Positions 1 to 8,821 of a stretch of 64,000 bases of DNA are shown piece after piece. A program made the translations under genes and the position numbers. The stretch covers positions 1 to 64,000 of the forward strand of contig JAVBVS010000019.1 in the NCBI GenBank assembly GCA_036677805.1, written 5' to 3'. The stretch's first letter is position 1, and each line of letters begins with the position of its first letter. Below the pieces are notes generated by a model that made no database searches, was not told where the DNA came from, and saw nothing but the letters and a program-made list of their open reading frames with translations. This stretch comes from SIG78 sp036677805 (GTDB lineage: Bacteria > Verrucomicrobiota > Lentisphaeria > Victivallales > Victivallaceae).

Positions 1-99
1 CTCTATTTCGGCGGGCATGTCAAGGGCCTCCCGCTCAACGCCGCCATGAATGCGTTGAACTGGAAGTTCATGGAAGCCATCGACGACATCACCTATTGA
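1..99 (+). CDS. C-terminal end of a protein, possibly prepilin-like (5' partial)
   Basis: The first 32 codons read open from the window edge to a TGA at 97-99. The fragment has LYFGGHVKGLPL, which resembles the DGHV segment at the end of H-X9-DG prepilin-like proteins, three more of which occur in this window. Here a Gly replaces the usual Asp of DG. The fragment is too short for a firm family call, and the upstream leader lies outside the window. It may be the last gene before the glycosidase pair that follows. Confidence 0.4.
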   Translation, partial: LYFGGHVKGLPLNAAMNALNWKFMEAIDDITY

Positions 100-235
100 C
101 CATGACTCCCGGAGCACGGGAAGGCGTTGAAGAAATCATCGCGAACCGGGAAGGCCGGAATCCGTCCGGCTCCCGGCGGCAGGACTGCCGCGGCCGCTTC
201 ATCCCGTCATGATTTCCGCAACCTGAGATCGATTC

Positions 236-2536
236 ATGAAAAATTATTCTCCCTGGGGGCCGCGCTGCGGCCGTCTGGCCGCAGCCGCCCCCCGTTTCAT
301 CACCTTCCCCGGCGGCTGCTTCCGTCCGGGCGCCGGTTTGCTCCGGCTTGAGTTCGAGTCGGACGCCTCCCGGAAAGTTCCGGTTCGCGTCGCCGGCATG
401 GCCGGTTACCAACTGAGTCTTGACGGGCAACCGGTCCATCGCGGGCCGGAGTGGAGCGACCGCCACACGCTGTTCGCCGACGCGCTGACTCTCGATCTGA
501 AGGCGGGCCGGCACACGCTGGAAATTCTGCTCTGGCACTTCGGACCGGATTCCGGCTTGCGGGAAATGAGCCCCTTCGCGGGGTTCGCACTATGGCCGGA
601 TGATGCGCGCGACACGGCGGCAAAATCTTTGCTGGCGACCGGAACGGCGCCCTATCGGGCCTGTCGGCTGCCGGGCTGCACCGCCGTCGGCTACCACATG
701 AGCTGCATGGCCGCGCCGCGGCTGGCAATGGACTGGAACGTGGCGCCGGAGCCGTGGCTTCCGGCGGAGACGATTGCCGAAAGCATGACCGGCATGTTCG
801 CAATTCACGCCCGGGCCCTGCCTCCGATGCGGGAAAAAACCTGGACCGGTTTTACCTTGCGCGCCGCCGACGAGAACCGCACCGGATGCTTCCGGGAAGG
901 AGCGCAGCCGGAACTCCGCCATCTGGCGGATGGTCTGGCCGCAGGAGAATCCGTGGAGCTGCCGCCGCACCGCTGTTTCCGGCTGCTCTGGGATCTCGGC
1001 GATTATCTTTGCGCATTCGCGGAATTCGAGCTCGCGGGCGGCAAAAGCAGCATGGTCGAAGTCTTGCTGACCGAAAGTTTGTTTGAAGAAACCGACGACT
1101 GGGATTACTGCTACAAACATCCGGTCAAGGGCAACCGCAGTCAGGTCGATGGCAAATTCGTCGCCGGCACCGGCGACCGCTTCACCGCCGACGGCGCAGC
1201 GCGGCAATGCCGGACGCTCGACTGGGATGCCGGACGCTATCTTCTCCTCCGCGTTGAAACCGGAGATACCCCGCTCACACTGAGTGGATTCCGCCTCCGC
1301 GAAACCGGATATCCGCTCGCCCTCGACGGGGAATGGCAATCCGCCGACCCGGCTTATCAGACCATGGTCGGGCTCTGCCGCAATTCGCTGCTGCGCTGCA
1401 TGCACGCCACCTACATGGACTGCCCTCACTACGAGCAGATGATGTATGCCGGGGATGGCCGCCTGGAGATGCTCGGCACCTATATTCTGAGCCGCGACCG
1501 GCGGCTGCCGCGCAAGGCGCTGCTGGAATTCGCCGCCTCGCAGACGCCGGAGGGGTTCACGCTGGCGCGCTATCCGTCGCGCGAAGCTCAACTCATTCCG
1601 CCCTTCGCGCTGTGGTTCGCAACCATGGTCTGCGATTATGCGCAATGGACCGACGAGCCCGAGTTGATCGCCTGGCTGCTGCCCCGGGTGCGCCGGGTGA
1701 TGGAAGCCTTCGCCCGCTGCCGGGAAAAAACGAGCGGCCTGATCCTGAATCCCGCGGGCTGGAACTTTTACGATTGGGCCGACGGCTGGAAGCAGGGCGA
1801 ACCGCCCGGCGGCGGCAATCAGCCGGGCGCGCTGCTCAACTGCCATTATGTGTATACGCTGGAACTGCTGGCGCAACTCGAAGCATATATGGGCTGCGGC
1901 GAGCAAAGCGAAGCGTGGCAAAGCGAGGCGCAGCAGTTGCGCGCCGCCGTACGGGAACGGTTCTTCGTCCCCGCACGCGGACTCCTGAGCGACGACGCGG
2001 AGCATCGCTGCTTCTCGCAGCACACGCAGGCGCTGGCGCTGCTCGGCGGTCTCGGCGGCCGCGAACTTTACGACAAGCTGTTCGAGCCCGGTCTGACCGG
2101 TTGCACCATCTATTTCTCGCACTATCTTTTCGAGGCGGCCAAATTATTCGGCGACGGTCCCCGCTGTCTCAAGCTGCTCGAATTCTGGCGCAACCTCTCC
2201 GGTCAGGGCTTCCTGACCACGCCGGAGCGGCCCGAGCCGTCGCGCTCGGACTGCCACGGCTGGGGAAGCCATCCGCTCTACCATCTGGCGACCGGGCTGG
2301 CCGGGATCCGCCCGGCGGCGTTCGGGGGTCGTACCTTCACGGTCCGGCCGCTGGACGCGCCGGATTGTCCCGATTTCCATTGCGTGCTGGGCTTGCCGGC
2401 GGGCGAAATCACGGTTATCCGGCGTGACGGCCGTTATGCCGTCAGGAGCCGCGGCGATCTGAAAATCAATGACAACGGATATGGAACAAACGGCGATATC
2501 ACCATCTCTCACTATCAGGAAAGGAGCTTCTCATGA
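236..2536 (+). CDS. GH78-like alpha-L-rhamnosidase family protein
   Basis: A 766-residue protein whose C-terminal half looks like the six-hairpin (alpha/alpha)6 catalytic domain of alpha-L-rhamnosidases, which release terminal rhamnose from glycans. The signature CPHYEQMMYAGD starts near residue 396 and matches the CP-YEQ...GD active-site segment of GH78, with D407 a likely catalytic acid. A second conserved patch, NFYDWADGW, lies near 510. The first 300 residues look like beta-sandwich sugar-binding modules. No signal peptide is visible, so it is probably cytoplasmic. The ribosome-binding site before the ATG is weak. Its stop codon overlaps the next gene's start (ATGA), so the two are translationally coupled. 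The exact substrate is not known. Confidence 0.75.
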   Translation: MKNYSPWGPRCGRLAAAAPRFITFPGGCFRPGAGLLRLEFESDASRKVPVRVAGMAGYQLSLDGQPVHRGPEWSDRHTLFADALTLDLKAGRHTLEILLWHFGPDSGLREMSPFAGFALWPDDARDTAAKSLLATGTAPYRACRLPGCTAVGYHMSCMAAPRLAMDWNVAPEPWLPAETIAESMTGMFAIHARALPPMREKTWTGFTLRAADENRTGCFREGAQPELRHLADGLAAGESVELPPHRCFRLLWDLGDYLCAFAEFELAGGKSSMVEVLLTESLFEETDDWDYCYKHPVKGNRSQVDGKFVAGTGDRFTADGAARQCRTLDWDAGRYLLLRVETGDTPLTLSGFRLRETGYPLALDGEWQSADPAYQTMVGLCRNSLLRCMHATYMDCPHYEQMMYAGDGRLEMLGTYILSRDRRLPRKALLEFAASQTPEGFTLARYPSREAQLIPPFALWFATMVCDYAQWTDEPELIAWLLPRVRRVMEAFARCREKTSGLILNPAGWNFYDWADGWKQGEPPGGGNQPGALLNCHYVYTLELLAQLEAYMGCGEQSEAWQSEAQQLRAAVRERFFVPARGLLSDDAEHRCFSQHTQALALLGGLGGRELYDKLFEPGLTGCTIYFSHYLFEAAKLFGDGPRCLKLLEFWRNLSGQGFLTTPERPEPSRSDCHGWGSHPLYHLATGLAGIRPAAFGGRTFTVRPLDAPDCPDFHCVLGLPAGEITVIRRDGRYAVRSRGDLKINDNGYGTNGDITISHYQERSFS

Positions 2537-5500
2537 TCAAATTCTTCCTCAGGATGCTGCCGGCGATGCTGGCCTCGGTTCTGGCCTCCGCCGCGCCGCC
2601 GGCCTGGGATTTCACCCGGCCCCAGCCGGATTGGAATTCGCAGCGCAATCTGACCGCCTCAAGCAGCAAAGAAGGCCTGCTGCTTGACGTGACCGATTAT
2701 GATTCCAACCTCGGCAACGATCGGGTTCAGATCGATCCGGCACAGTATTCCCGAGTTCGCATTGTCTACTCCGCCGAAGGCTTTTCGGCCCCGACCAACG
2801 GCGAACTCTTCTTCGCCGGCAAAAGCAATCCGGAATTCGCCGACAGCCGGAGCTTCCAGATTCCATCCCTGACCGCCGACGGCAAGATTCACACCCTGAC
2901 GCTGGATGTCAATCACAATATCAATGCCGGCAGCGGCCAGTGGTCCGAGGAAAAACTCGTCACCCGGCTGCGCCTTGATCTGGTCAATCAGTTTCCAGGC
3001 AAAATTCTGCTGAAATCGCTGGAATTCCTGCCCGGTGCGCCAGCCCCGGTGAACAGCCTGAACGAAACCAACATCACCCAGGGCTGGTATCTGGCGCCGG
3101 CCGCCGGCGGGAGCTTCCAACTCACCGCGCCGGCCGGTAAATTTCAGGTCTGGCTCCACGGCGCGGATGACGCCGCAGCGGCGCTTTCCGGTCTGGCCGC
3201 GCTGCCGGGCTTCCGGGCGCTCAAGAAACCGGAATCGGCCGGCGCCTGGACTCATGTCGGCATGGTCGAAAACACTGGAACGGCCACGCTGGCGGCCAAG
3301 CTTCCGGCGGGAACGGCCGGCATTCTCTTCACCCCGGAAACCACAACGCCGAAAGTAATGCCTTCGGGCGTGCCGGAAACCGTGCCGAGCGAAGTCGTCT
3401 TCGGCCGTCAGCCGGCCAAATATCTGCCGCTGGATCCGGCGATGCCTTACTGGAAGAGCAAGCTCATCGCCGCCAACGGTCGCGGTTTCGAGGTCAATTA
3501 TACCTTGGTCCGCCGCCGCTTCAAGCTACCGGAAAAGCCGGAAAAGGCGTTCCTCCAGCTGACCGCCGACGACCGGGTCGACGAAATCTCTCTTAATGGC
3601 CGGAAACTCAAGGGGCTGTGGACCAGCGACTGGAAATATCCTTCGCTGGTCGAGGTGACCCGCGAACTCGAAGCGGGCGACAATCTGCTCTGCGTCAAAT
3701 ACACCAACAGCGGCAGCATCGGCGGACTGATGTACGACCTCACCGTTAACTTCGCCGACGGCAAAAGCATAATCATCGCCGGCGACGGCAGCGAAAAATG
3801 CCTGGTCGGCGCCACCCCGGACCATTGGAACGCGGTCGGCTTCGACGACAGCCGCTGGTCCGCGGCCGAGCGGCGCGAAGGCCCGCCTTACGAACCTTAC
3901 GACACCTATATCCTGCCCTACATCGACAAAAGCCCGGCGCACGGGACGATGGCCGCCGTCAGCGCCACAGTGCCGGAGCATATCGCGACACCGGAACAGC
4001 TTGAGCTGATGCTTTCGCTGAAGGGCGAACCCGCGCTCCGCGACGATGAAATCGTCTACGCGAGAATTTACCCGACCCGCGCCGGCAAAGACAATCCGCC
4101 GAGCGCATTCGTCAGCGGCCCGTTGAGCAAATGGTCGCCGGAACGGCGCGACGACGGCACGGTCACGCTGCGGCTCGGCGGCTTCAAACTGCCGGAATAC
4201 GGCGGCGAATTCTCCGGCCGCATCGAGTACGGCATTTACGGCCGTACCGCCGCCCAGAACCAGCCGGTGCCCTTCGCCATCGCGCCACGCCCCGTCCCGG
4301 GCGCGGACCGGCCGATTCAGGTCGCCCGCGAGGCAAAGCCCGACGGCGCGACCGTAACCGTCGACGGCAAGCCCTTTTTCCCGACCTTCCTCAGCGTCTT
4401 TTACGAGCGCGTCCCCACCGGACTGGAGGGTTCGGATTCGCCGATCACGGTGCGGGAATTTCTCGCCGGAGGCATGAGCAACGAGTGGTGGATCGGGCCC
4501 GACCGCTACGACTTCAGCGCCGTCGACGCGCGCATCTCGAAGATCATCCGGGAATATCCCAACGCCTACATCGCCGCCTGGGTCTGGTGCCAGCCGCCGC
4601 ACTGGTATGATGAAGCCTACCCCGACCGCATCTCCAAACAGAGCGACGGCGGCGTGTTCCCCTATTATGTTTCGACAGTGACCTTTTCCGATCCGGAATA
4701 CCGCAAGGACGCGGCCCGGGCAATCCGGGCATTCGTGGAACACTGCGAAAAATATTTCGGCAACAAAATGCTGGCGTACAACCTCTCCGGCGGAATTTCC
4801 CTCGAATGGCAGGGCTGGGGCTGTCACAGCCAGGCCCAGCGCAAGGTGCTCAATGACTACAGCCCCGCCGCGCAGCGCGATTTCAAAGCCTTTGTCGCGG
4901 AGCGTTATCCGGCGCTCAAGGCCGCTGGCGTGCCGAGCTATGCCGAACGTACCGCGCCGGGCGAAACCGTATTCCGCGACCCGGTTTCGGAAGCCGGTCC
5001 GATCGCCTTCGACGAATATTACAGCGAGTCGGTCGCCGACTGCATCGCGCTGCTGGCCCGGGCGGTCAAGGAAGCGACGCATGGCAACAAACTCGTCGGC
5101 GCCTACTACGGATATTTCTTCGAATACGGCAATATGGGTTTCTGCGTCAATTCCTCGGGTCACAACGCGATGAATCGACTGCTGGCGACGCCGGAGATCG
5201 ATTTCCTGCTCTCGCCGCCCTCCTATGGCGTCCGGGCGCCGGGCGAGCCGGGTGCGGAAATGAAAGTCTTCGGTTCCATCGCGGCAAGCGGCAAATTCTC
5301 GATTCTGGAAGACGACACCCGGACCCATCTGACCAGTCCGCGCGATTATTATCAGGCGATGAATCCGGAACAGACCCGCAACATCCTCCGGCGCAACTGG
5401 GGGATGGCGCTGAGCCGCCGCACGCCGATCTGCATGCTGCCGCTGGAGGAAGGGCGCGATCTGAGTTCGCCGGAAATCCGCGCCGATCTCGAAAAAGTCC

Positions 5501-6441
5501 GCGCCGCGGGACAGAAGCTGTTCGAAAGCGACCGTCCTGCGGGAGTGGAAATCGCGGTCGTGGTCGACGAACACTCACTCAAATACCTCCGGCCCGAAGA
5601 CAAGATGGAAACCGCAACCAACCAGACCCGGTTCTGGTACGGTCACAACGGCAAACTCCTTCAAGCCCCGCGGGCCGAGCAGAACCTGACCGGACCGCTG
5701 ACCTACTATCAGCGCATCGCGCTGAGCCGGATCGGCGCGGGCGCGGACTGGATCTATCTTGATGACGTGCCGAAACTGGCCGACCGCTACAAGTTCTGGG
5801 TCTTCCTCGGGGATTTCGCCGCCTCGCCGGCCCTCAAGGCGGCGCTGGATACGCTCAGGCCGCGCGATGTGACCGTGCTGGTGGCCTACGGCGCCGGTTT
5901 CGCCGGCGGGAGCAAGGCGGTCGATGCGGCCGCCATGTCGAACCTGCTGGGCATGAAGATCGATGAAATCGCGCCCGGCCCCCTGAAGCTGCGGGTCACT
6001 GATGTGACCTCGCCGTGGAGCGCCGGACTCAGGCAGCTCCAGTTCGGCGGCGATTATGCCACCAATCCGCGCTTTGCGGTATCCGATCCGGCGGCCACGG
6101 TGCTGGGCCGCTACGCCGACGATTCCGGTGCGGCGCTGGCGGAAAAGAAGGTGGACGCCATGAATTTGATCTTCTCCGGCGGCACCCAGCTGACGCCGGA
6201 CCTGCTGCGGGCGCTGGCCCGCCGGGCAGGCGTCTTCATTCAGAATGACAGCGACGACAATTTCTTCGCCGGATACGGCATCAGCGCGATTCACGCCGCC
6301 CGCGCCGGCAGGAAAATCGTCCGGTTCCCCGAACCGGTCACCGTCACCGACCTTTTCACCGGCGAAGTGCTGGGAACCAAAGTCAGCGCGGTGGAATTCA
6401 ACCTCAAAGCTCATGAAACCAAGGTTCTGAGGACAGAATAA
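2533..6441 (+). CDS. Secreted GH42-like beta-galactosidase family glycosidase
   Basis: A 1302-residue protein with a signal peptide (about residues 1-21, ending ASA). It has an N-terminal beta-sandwich, a galactose-binding-like module around 300-460, and a GH42-type TIM barrel from about 620. The barrel includes an NLSGGISLEW segment with likely acid/base E758 and a LEDDTRTH segment with candidate nucleophile E926. A GATase-like domain around 1020-1190 matches the GH42 trimerisation domain, and a short beta domain closes the protein. SD AAGGAG lies at 2521-2526. It overlaps the rhamnosidase-like gene by 4 bases, so a shared polysaccharide target is likely. The exact sugar specificity cannot be read; catalytic residue assignments are inferred by pattern. 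Confidence 0.75.
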   Translation: MIKFFLRMLPAMLASVLASAAPPAWDFTRPQPDWNSQRNLTASSSKEGLLLDVTDYDSNLGNDRVQIDPAQYSRVRIVYSAEGFSAPTNGELFFAGKSNPEFADSRSFQIPSLTADGKIHTLTLDVNHNINAGSGQWSEEKLVTRLRLDLVNQFPGKILLKSLEFLPGAPAPVNSLNETNITQGWYLAPAAGGSFQLTAPAGKFQVWLHGADDAAAALSGLAALPGFRALKKPESAGAWTHVGMVENTGTATLAAKLPAGTAGILFTPETTTPKVMPSGVPETVPSEVVFGRQPAKYLPLDPAMPYWKSKLIAANGRGFEVNYTLVRRRFKLPEKPEKAFLQLTADDRVDEISLNGRKLKGLWTSDWKYPSLVEVTRELEAGDNLLCVKYTNSGSIGGLMYDLTVNFADGKSIIIAGDGSEKCLVGATPDHWNAVGFDDSRWSAAERREGPPYEPYDTYILPYIDKSPAHGTMAAVSATVPEHIATPEQLELMLSLKGEPALRDDEIVYARIYPTRAGKDNPPSAFVSGPLSKWSPERRDDGTVTLRLGGFKLPEYGGEFSGRIEYGIYGRTAAQNQPVPFAIAPRPVPGADRPIQVAREAKPDGATVTVDGKPFFPTFLSVFYERVPTGLEGSDSPITVREFLAGGMSNEWWIGPDRYDFSAVDARISKIIREYPNAYIAAWVWCQPPHWYDEAYPDRISKQSDGGVFPYYVSTVTFSDPEYRKDAARAIRAFVEHCEKYFGNKMLAYNLSGGISLEWQGWGCHSQAQRKVLNDYSPAAQRDFKAFVAERYPALKAAGVPSYAERTAPGETVFRDPVSEAGPIAFDEYYSESVADCIALLARAVKEATHGNKLVGAYYGYFFEYGNMGFCVNSSGHNAMNRLLATPEIDFLLSPPSYGVRAPGEPGAEMKVFGSIAASGKFSILEDDTRTHLTSPRDYYQAMNPEQTRNILRRNWGMALSRRTPICMLPLEEGRDLSSPEIRADLEKVRAAGQKLFESDRPAGVEIAVVVDEHSLKYLRPEDKMETATNQTRFWYGHNGKLLQAPRAEQNLTGPLTYYQRIALSRIGAGADWIYLDDVPKLADRYKFWVFLGDFAASPALKAALDTLRPRDVTVLVAYGAGFAGGSKAVDAAAMSNLLGMKIDEIAPGPLKLRVTDVTSPWSAGLRQLQFGGDYATNPRFAVSDPAATVLGRYADDSGAALAEKKVDAMNLIFSGGTQLTPDLLRALARRAGVFIQNDSDDNFFAGYGISAIHAARAGRKIVRFPEPVTVTDLFTGEVLGTKVSAVEFNLKAHETKVLRTE

Positions 6442-6456
6442 CCTTTCAATCAAGGC

Positions 6457-6493
6457 AAAAGGCCGGAAGCGCAGTGCGCTCCGGCCTTTTTTA
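6457..6493. terminator. Bidirectional intrinsic terminator
   Basis: A GC-rich hairpin with arms GGCCGGAAGCGCA and TGCGCTCCGGCC is flanked by an A-run on the left and a T-run on the right. It can therefore end both the plus-strand glycosidase operon (ends 6441) and the minus-strand operon whose last gene ends at 6519. Confidence 0.8.
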
Positions 6494-6518
6494 TTGCTTC
6501 GGCAGTCCCGCCCCGGCT

Positions 6519-7466
6519 TCAGCGCATGCTGTTGCGCTCCATGAAAACCCCGTCATAACCCTGAATCCGGCGGTCGACGGCAGCCAGCTCCAGCCGCTTC
6601 AGCGCCCACAGGCAATATTCGGGGTTGATCTCGACCCCCGCGAAAGCCCGCCCCAGCTTGCGCGCCGTCACCAGAGTCGAACCGCTGCCGGCAAAGGGAT
6701 CGAACACCAGCCCGTCGTCCGGCAGCGAAGCGAGGATCAGCTTGGCCAGCAGTTTCTCCGGCTTCTGGGTCGGATGATCGGTATTTTCCGGCATCGACCA
6801 GTAGGGCACGGTGATGTCGTCCCAGAAATTGCCGGGACAAGTCAGCCGGAAGCGGCCGCCGGGCTCCTCCGCCCAATCCTTGGGGCGGCCGTTCTCACGG
6901 TAGGGCGCCAGCACCCGGCGCTTCTGCTTCACCGCATCGACCTTGAAGTAATAATGGCTGCCGACGGTGGCGAACCAGATATCCTCGGTGGCATTTTTCC
7001 AGTTACGACTCGCGCCGCGTCCCTTTTCGCGCTGCCAGGTAATGCGGTTGCGGATGATGAAATAACGCGCCAGCACCCGGTATTGCGCCGCCGAGCACCC
7101 CCAGTCGCCGCAGCAATAGACCGAGGCCTCCGGCTTGAGCAGCGGCAGCAGCGCCCGGAAAACGCCGTCCAGATAGTCCTCGTAGGCGGCATCATCGGCG
7201 CGGTTGAATTTGACCACCCCGAAGTCCTTGCTCAAATTGTAGGGCGGATCGACGATCAGCAGATCGACCGAACCTGAAGGCAGAAGAGGCGCAAGGGCGA
7301 AAAAATCGCCATGGAACAGGCGGTTGCGCCAGTCATCCGGCGTCAGCGGCGCCGTCGGCGCGGTTAATTGCGCGGCCAGCCGCATCCGGTCCGCCTCACT
7401 CAGGGTCAGGGTGCGGTTGCGACCGGCGCGAGGACGGGGCGAAGGGCTGGAAGAGGTTTCCGTCAT
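6519..7466 (-). CDS. Orphan beta-class DNA methyltransferase (adenine-N6 or cytosine-N4)
   Basis: A 315-residue SAM-dependent DNA methyltransferase. Motif IV DPPYNL (residue 73) comes before HPTQKP (about 231) and motif I DPFAGSGST (about 256), the order of beta-class enzymes. DPPY indicates amino-methylation of A or C, not C5. No restriction endonuclease gene or specificity subunit is adjacent: the gene is the last one of a housekeeping run, 7 nt after tsaE. A solitary, possibly regulatory methylase such as the CcrM/RsrI-type enzymes fits best, but the target sequence cannot be predicted. The ~50-residue N-terminus before the first motif is Ser/Pro/Arg-rich and probably disordered. Confidence 0.85.
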   Translation of the reverse strand: MTETSSSPSPRPRAGRNRTLTLSEADRMRLAAQLTAPTAPLTPDDWRNRLFHGDFFALAPLLPSGSVDLLIVDPPYNLSKDFGVVKFNRADDAAYEDYLDGVFRALLPLLKPEASVYCCGDWGCSAAQYRVLARYFIIRNRITWQREKGRGASRNWKNATEDIWFATVGSHYYFKVDAVKQKRRVLAPYRENGRPKDWAEEPGGRFRLTCPGNFWDDITVPYWSMPENTDHPTQKPEKLLAKLILASLPDDGLVFDPFAGSGSTLVTARKLGRAFAGVEINPEYCLWALKRLELAAVDRRIQGYDGVFMERNSMR

Positions 7467-7473
7467 TGATCCG

Positions 7474-7938
7474 TCACTTATCCGTCAATTCCGGAAATTT
7501 AAGTTCGACTTCCCGGCTTTCGTCGGGCCGTCGGCAAATCGTCACCCGGATCATGTCCGGGGGCAGAATGCCGTCGATCTGAGTCGGCCATTCGAGCAGG
7601 GTATAAGCATCAGGATCGTCGAGAAACTCGTCGACGCCGAATCCAAGTCCGGCGGCCGCGCCATTGATGCGGTACAGATCGAGATGGTAGAAATATCCCG
7701 ACCGGTCCGGCAGCGGATACTCCTGAACAATGGTATAGGTCGGACTCGAAACCGGTTCGACGATGCCCAGCCCGCGCGCGAAGCCCCGGGCCAGCACGGT
7801 CTTTCCGGCGCCGAGATTGCCGTAAAGGCCGATAACGCTGCCTCTGGGCAGCGCCCGGGCCAGGGCGGCCCCCAGCGCTTCGGTCGCCGCGCAATCGGAA
7901 CAGACGACGACCTGATCCTTAAGTTCGAAAGTGCTCAT
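7474..7938 (-). CDS. tsaE: tRNA threonylcarbamoyladenosine biosynthesis ATPase TsaE
   Basis: A 154-residue P-loop protein. Walker A GNLGAGKT ends at K46-T47 and is followed by the family's SSPTYTIV and YHLDLYR segments. TsaE works with TsaB and TsaD to make the universal t6A37 modification of ANN-decoding tRNAs. The ATG at 7938 is preferred because a GGAGA Shine-Dalgarno sits about 9 nt upstream; an in-frame start 13 codons earlier would add a basic stretch unlike the family. The start overlaps the 3' end of thiL by 20 bases, indicating translational coupling. Its length is normal for TsaE. Confidence 0.92.
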   Translation of the reverse strand: MSTFELKDQVVVCSDCAATEALGAALARALPRGSVIGLYGNLGAGKTVLARGFARGLGIVEPVSSPTYTIVQEYPLPDRSGYFYHLDLYRINGAAAGLGFGVDEFLDDPDAYTLLEWPTQIDGILPPDMIRVTICRRPDESREVELKFPELTDK

Positions 7939-8821
7939 ATCCGTGAATCTCCTCTTCCGGCGCCACCGCACCGGCATTCATCCAGATCAACTTGCCCGGC
8001 GGCGCGGCGACCGCCCGGCCGATGGCACTCAACTTAGCGGCGAAAGGCCAGTTTGCCGCCAGCCCCGCCGCTTTTTCCGACGCGACGGTGAAGACCAGTT
8101 CGTAATCCTCGCCGTCGGCCAGCGCACCGTGCGCATCGGCCCCCGCCCGGCAGGGCAGGCGGTCGAGGTCGACCTCAAATCCGAGCTCCGAAGCCAGCCC
8201 CAGCCGCCGCAAGTCCTGCCCGAGGCCATCGGAAAGGTCCATCATGCAATGCGTCCATGCTCCGGCCAGGAAGCGGCCTTCCGCCAGCCGCGGCGTGAAA
8301 TCGAGGTGGTGACCGGTCGCCAGCGTATTGCCGAGTTCGCCGGTCACCATCAGCACCTCTCCGACCCGCGCTCGGTCGCGGCGGCAAAGTTTTTCCGGTT
8401 CGACCTCCCCGAGGATCGTCAAGGCGCCGTATTCCGCCGGAATCGCCCCCGGCAACCCGCCGAGATCCCCCCCGGCGATGGTCACGCCGAACTCCCGCGC
8501 CGCTGCTTCCAGCCCGGCGAAAAAACGTTCAAACCAGCCATCCTCGCGCGGCGTTGCCGCCAGCGCCAGCAACGCCCAGCGCGGAATGCCGCCCATTGCG
8601 GCGATGTCGCTCAGGTTGCGCTTGAGCAATTTGGCCGCAATCGCTTCGGGCGGCGTCGCGCCGCCATGATAATGCACCTCCGAAGCCACCTGATCGACCG
8701 CCGCCAGCAGCCATTTGCCGCCGAACTCAAGCACCGCGCAATCGTCGCCCGGCCCCACAACCATGGCATCGTCCCGCCGCAGCGCAGGCAGCACCTTCCG
8801 GAGAATGGAATCCTCGCTCAT
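7919..8821 (-). CDS. thiL: Thiamine-monophosphate kinase
   Basis: A 300-residue ThiL, which phosphorylates thiamine monophosphate to the active cofactor thiamine diphosphate. GPGDDCAV (residues 23-30) is the N-terminal ATP/Mg-binding signature, followed by NLSDIAAMGG, a glycine-rich AGGD segment, and the C-terminal DLSDGLGQD and GEDYELVF motifs. The start at 8821 overlaps the rsmB stop in an ATGA, and the upstream frame extension is not ThiL-like. It lies in the lptD-hldD-rsmB-thiL-tsaE run and its end overlaps tsaE. Confidence 0.93.
   Translation of the reverse strand: MSEDSILRKVLPALRRDDAMVVGPGDDCAVLEFGGKWLLAAVDQVASEVHYHGGATPPEAIAAKLLKRNLSDIAAMGGIPRWALLALAATPREDGWFERFFAGLEAAAREFGVTIAGGDLGGLPGAIPAEYGALTILGEVEPEKLCRRDRARVGEVLMVTGELGNTLATGHHLDFTPRLAEGRFLAGAWTHCMMDLSDGLGQDLRRLGLASELGFEVDLDRLPCRAGADAHGALADGEDYELVFTVASEKAAGLAANWPFAAKLSAIGRAVAAPPGKLIWMNAGAVAPEEEIHGYEHFRT

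Noticed and set aside
590..2122. Long minus-strand open frame (510 codons) opposite the rhamnosidase-like gene
   Set aside because: It is a shadow frame of high-GC coding DNA; its composition (Arg/Gly/Ala/Gln-rich) and lack of motifs contrast with the clear GH78 pattern on the plus strand.
3526..5574. Minus-strand open frame of 682 codons opposite the GH42-like gene
   Set aside because: No recognisable domain, and fully contained in a gene with clear family motifs, so treated as an antisense shadow.
7939..7977. Earlier in-frame start for tsaE at 7977
   Set aside because: The extra 13 residues are very basic and unlike the family, and the ribosome-binding site fits the ATG at 7938.
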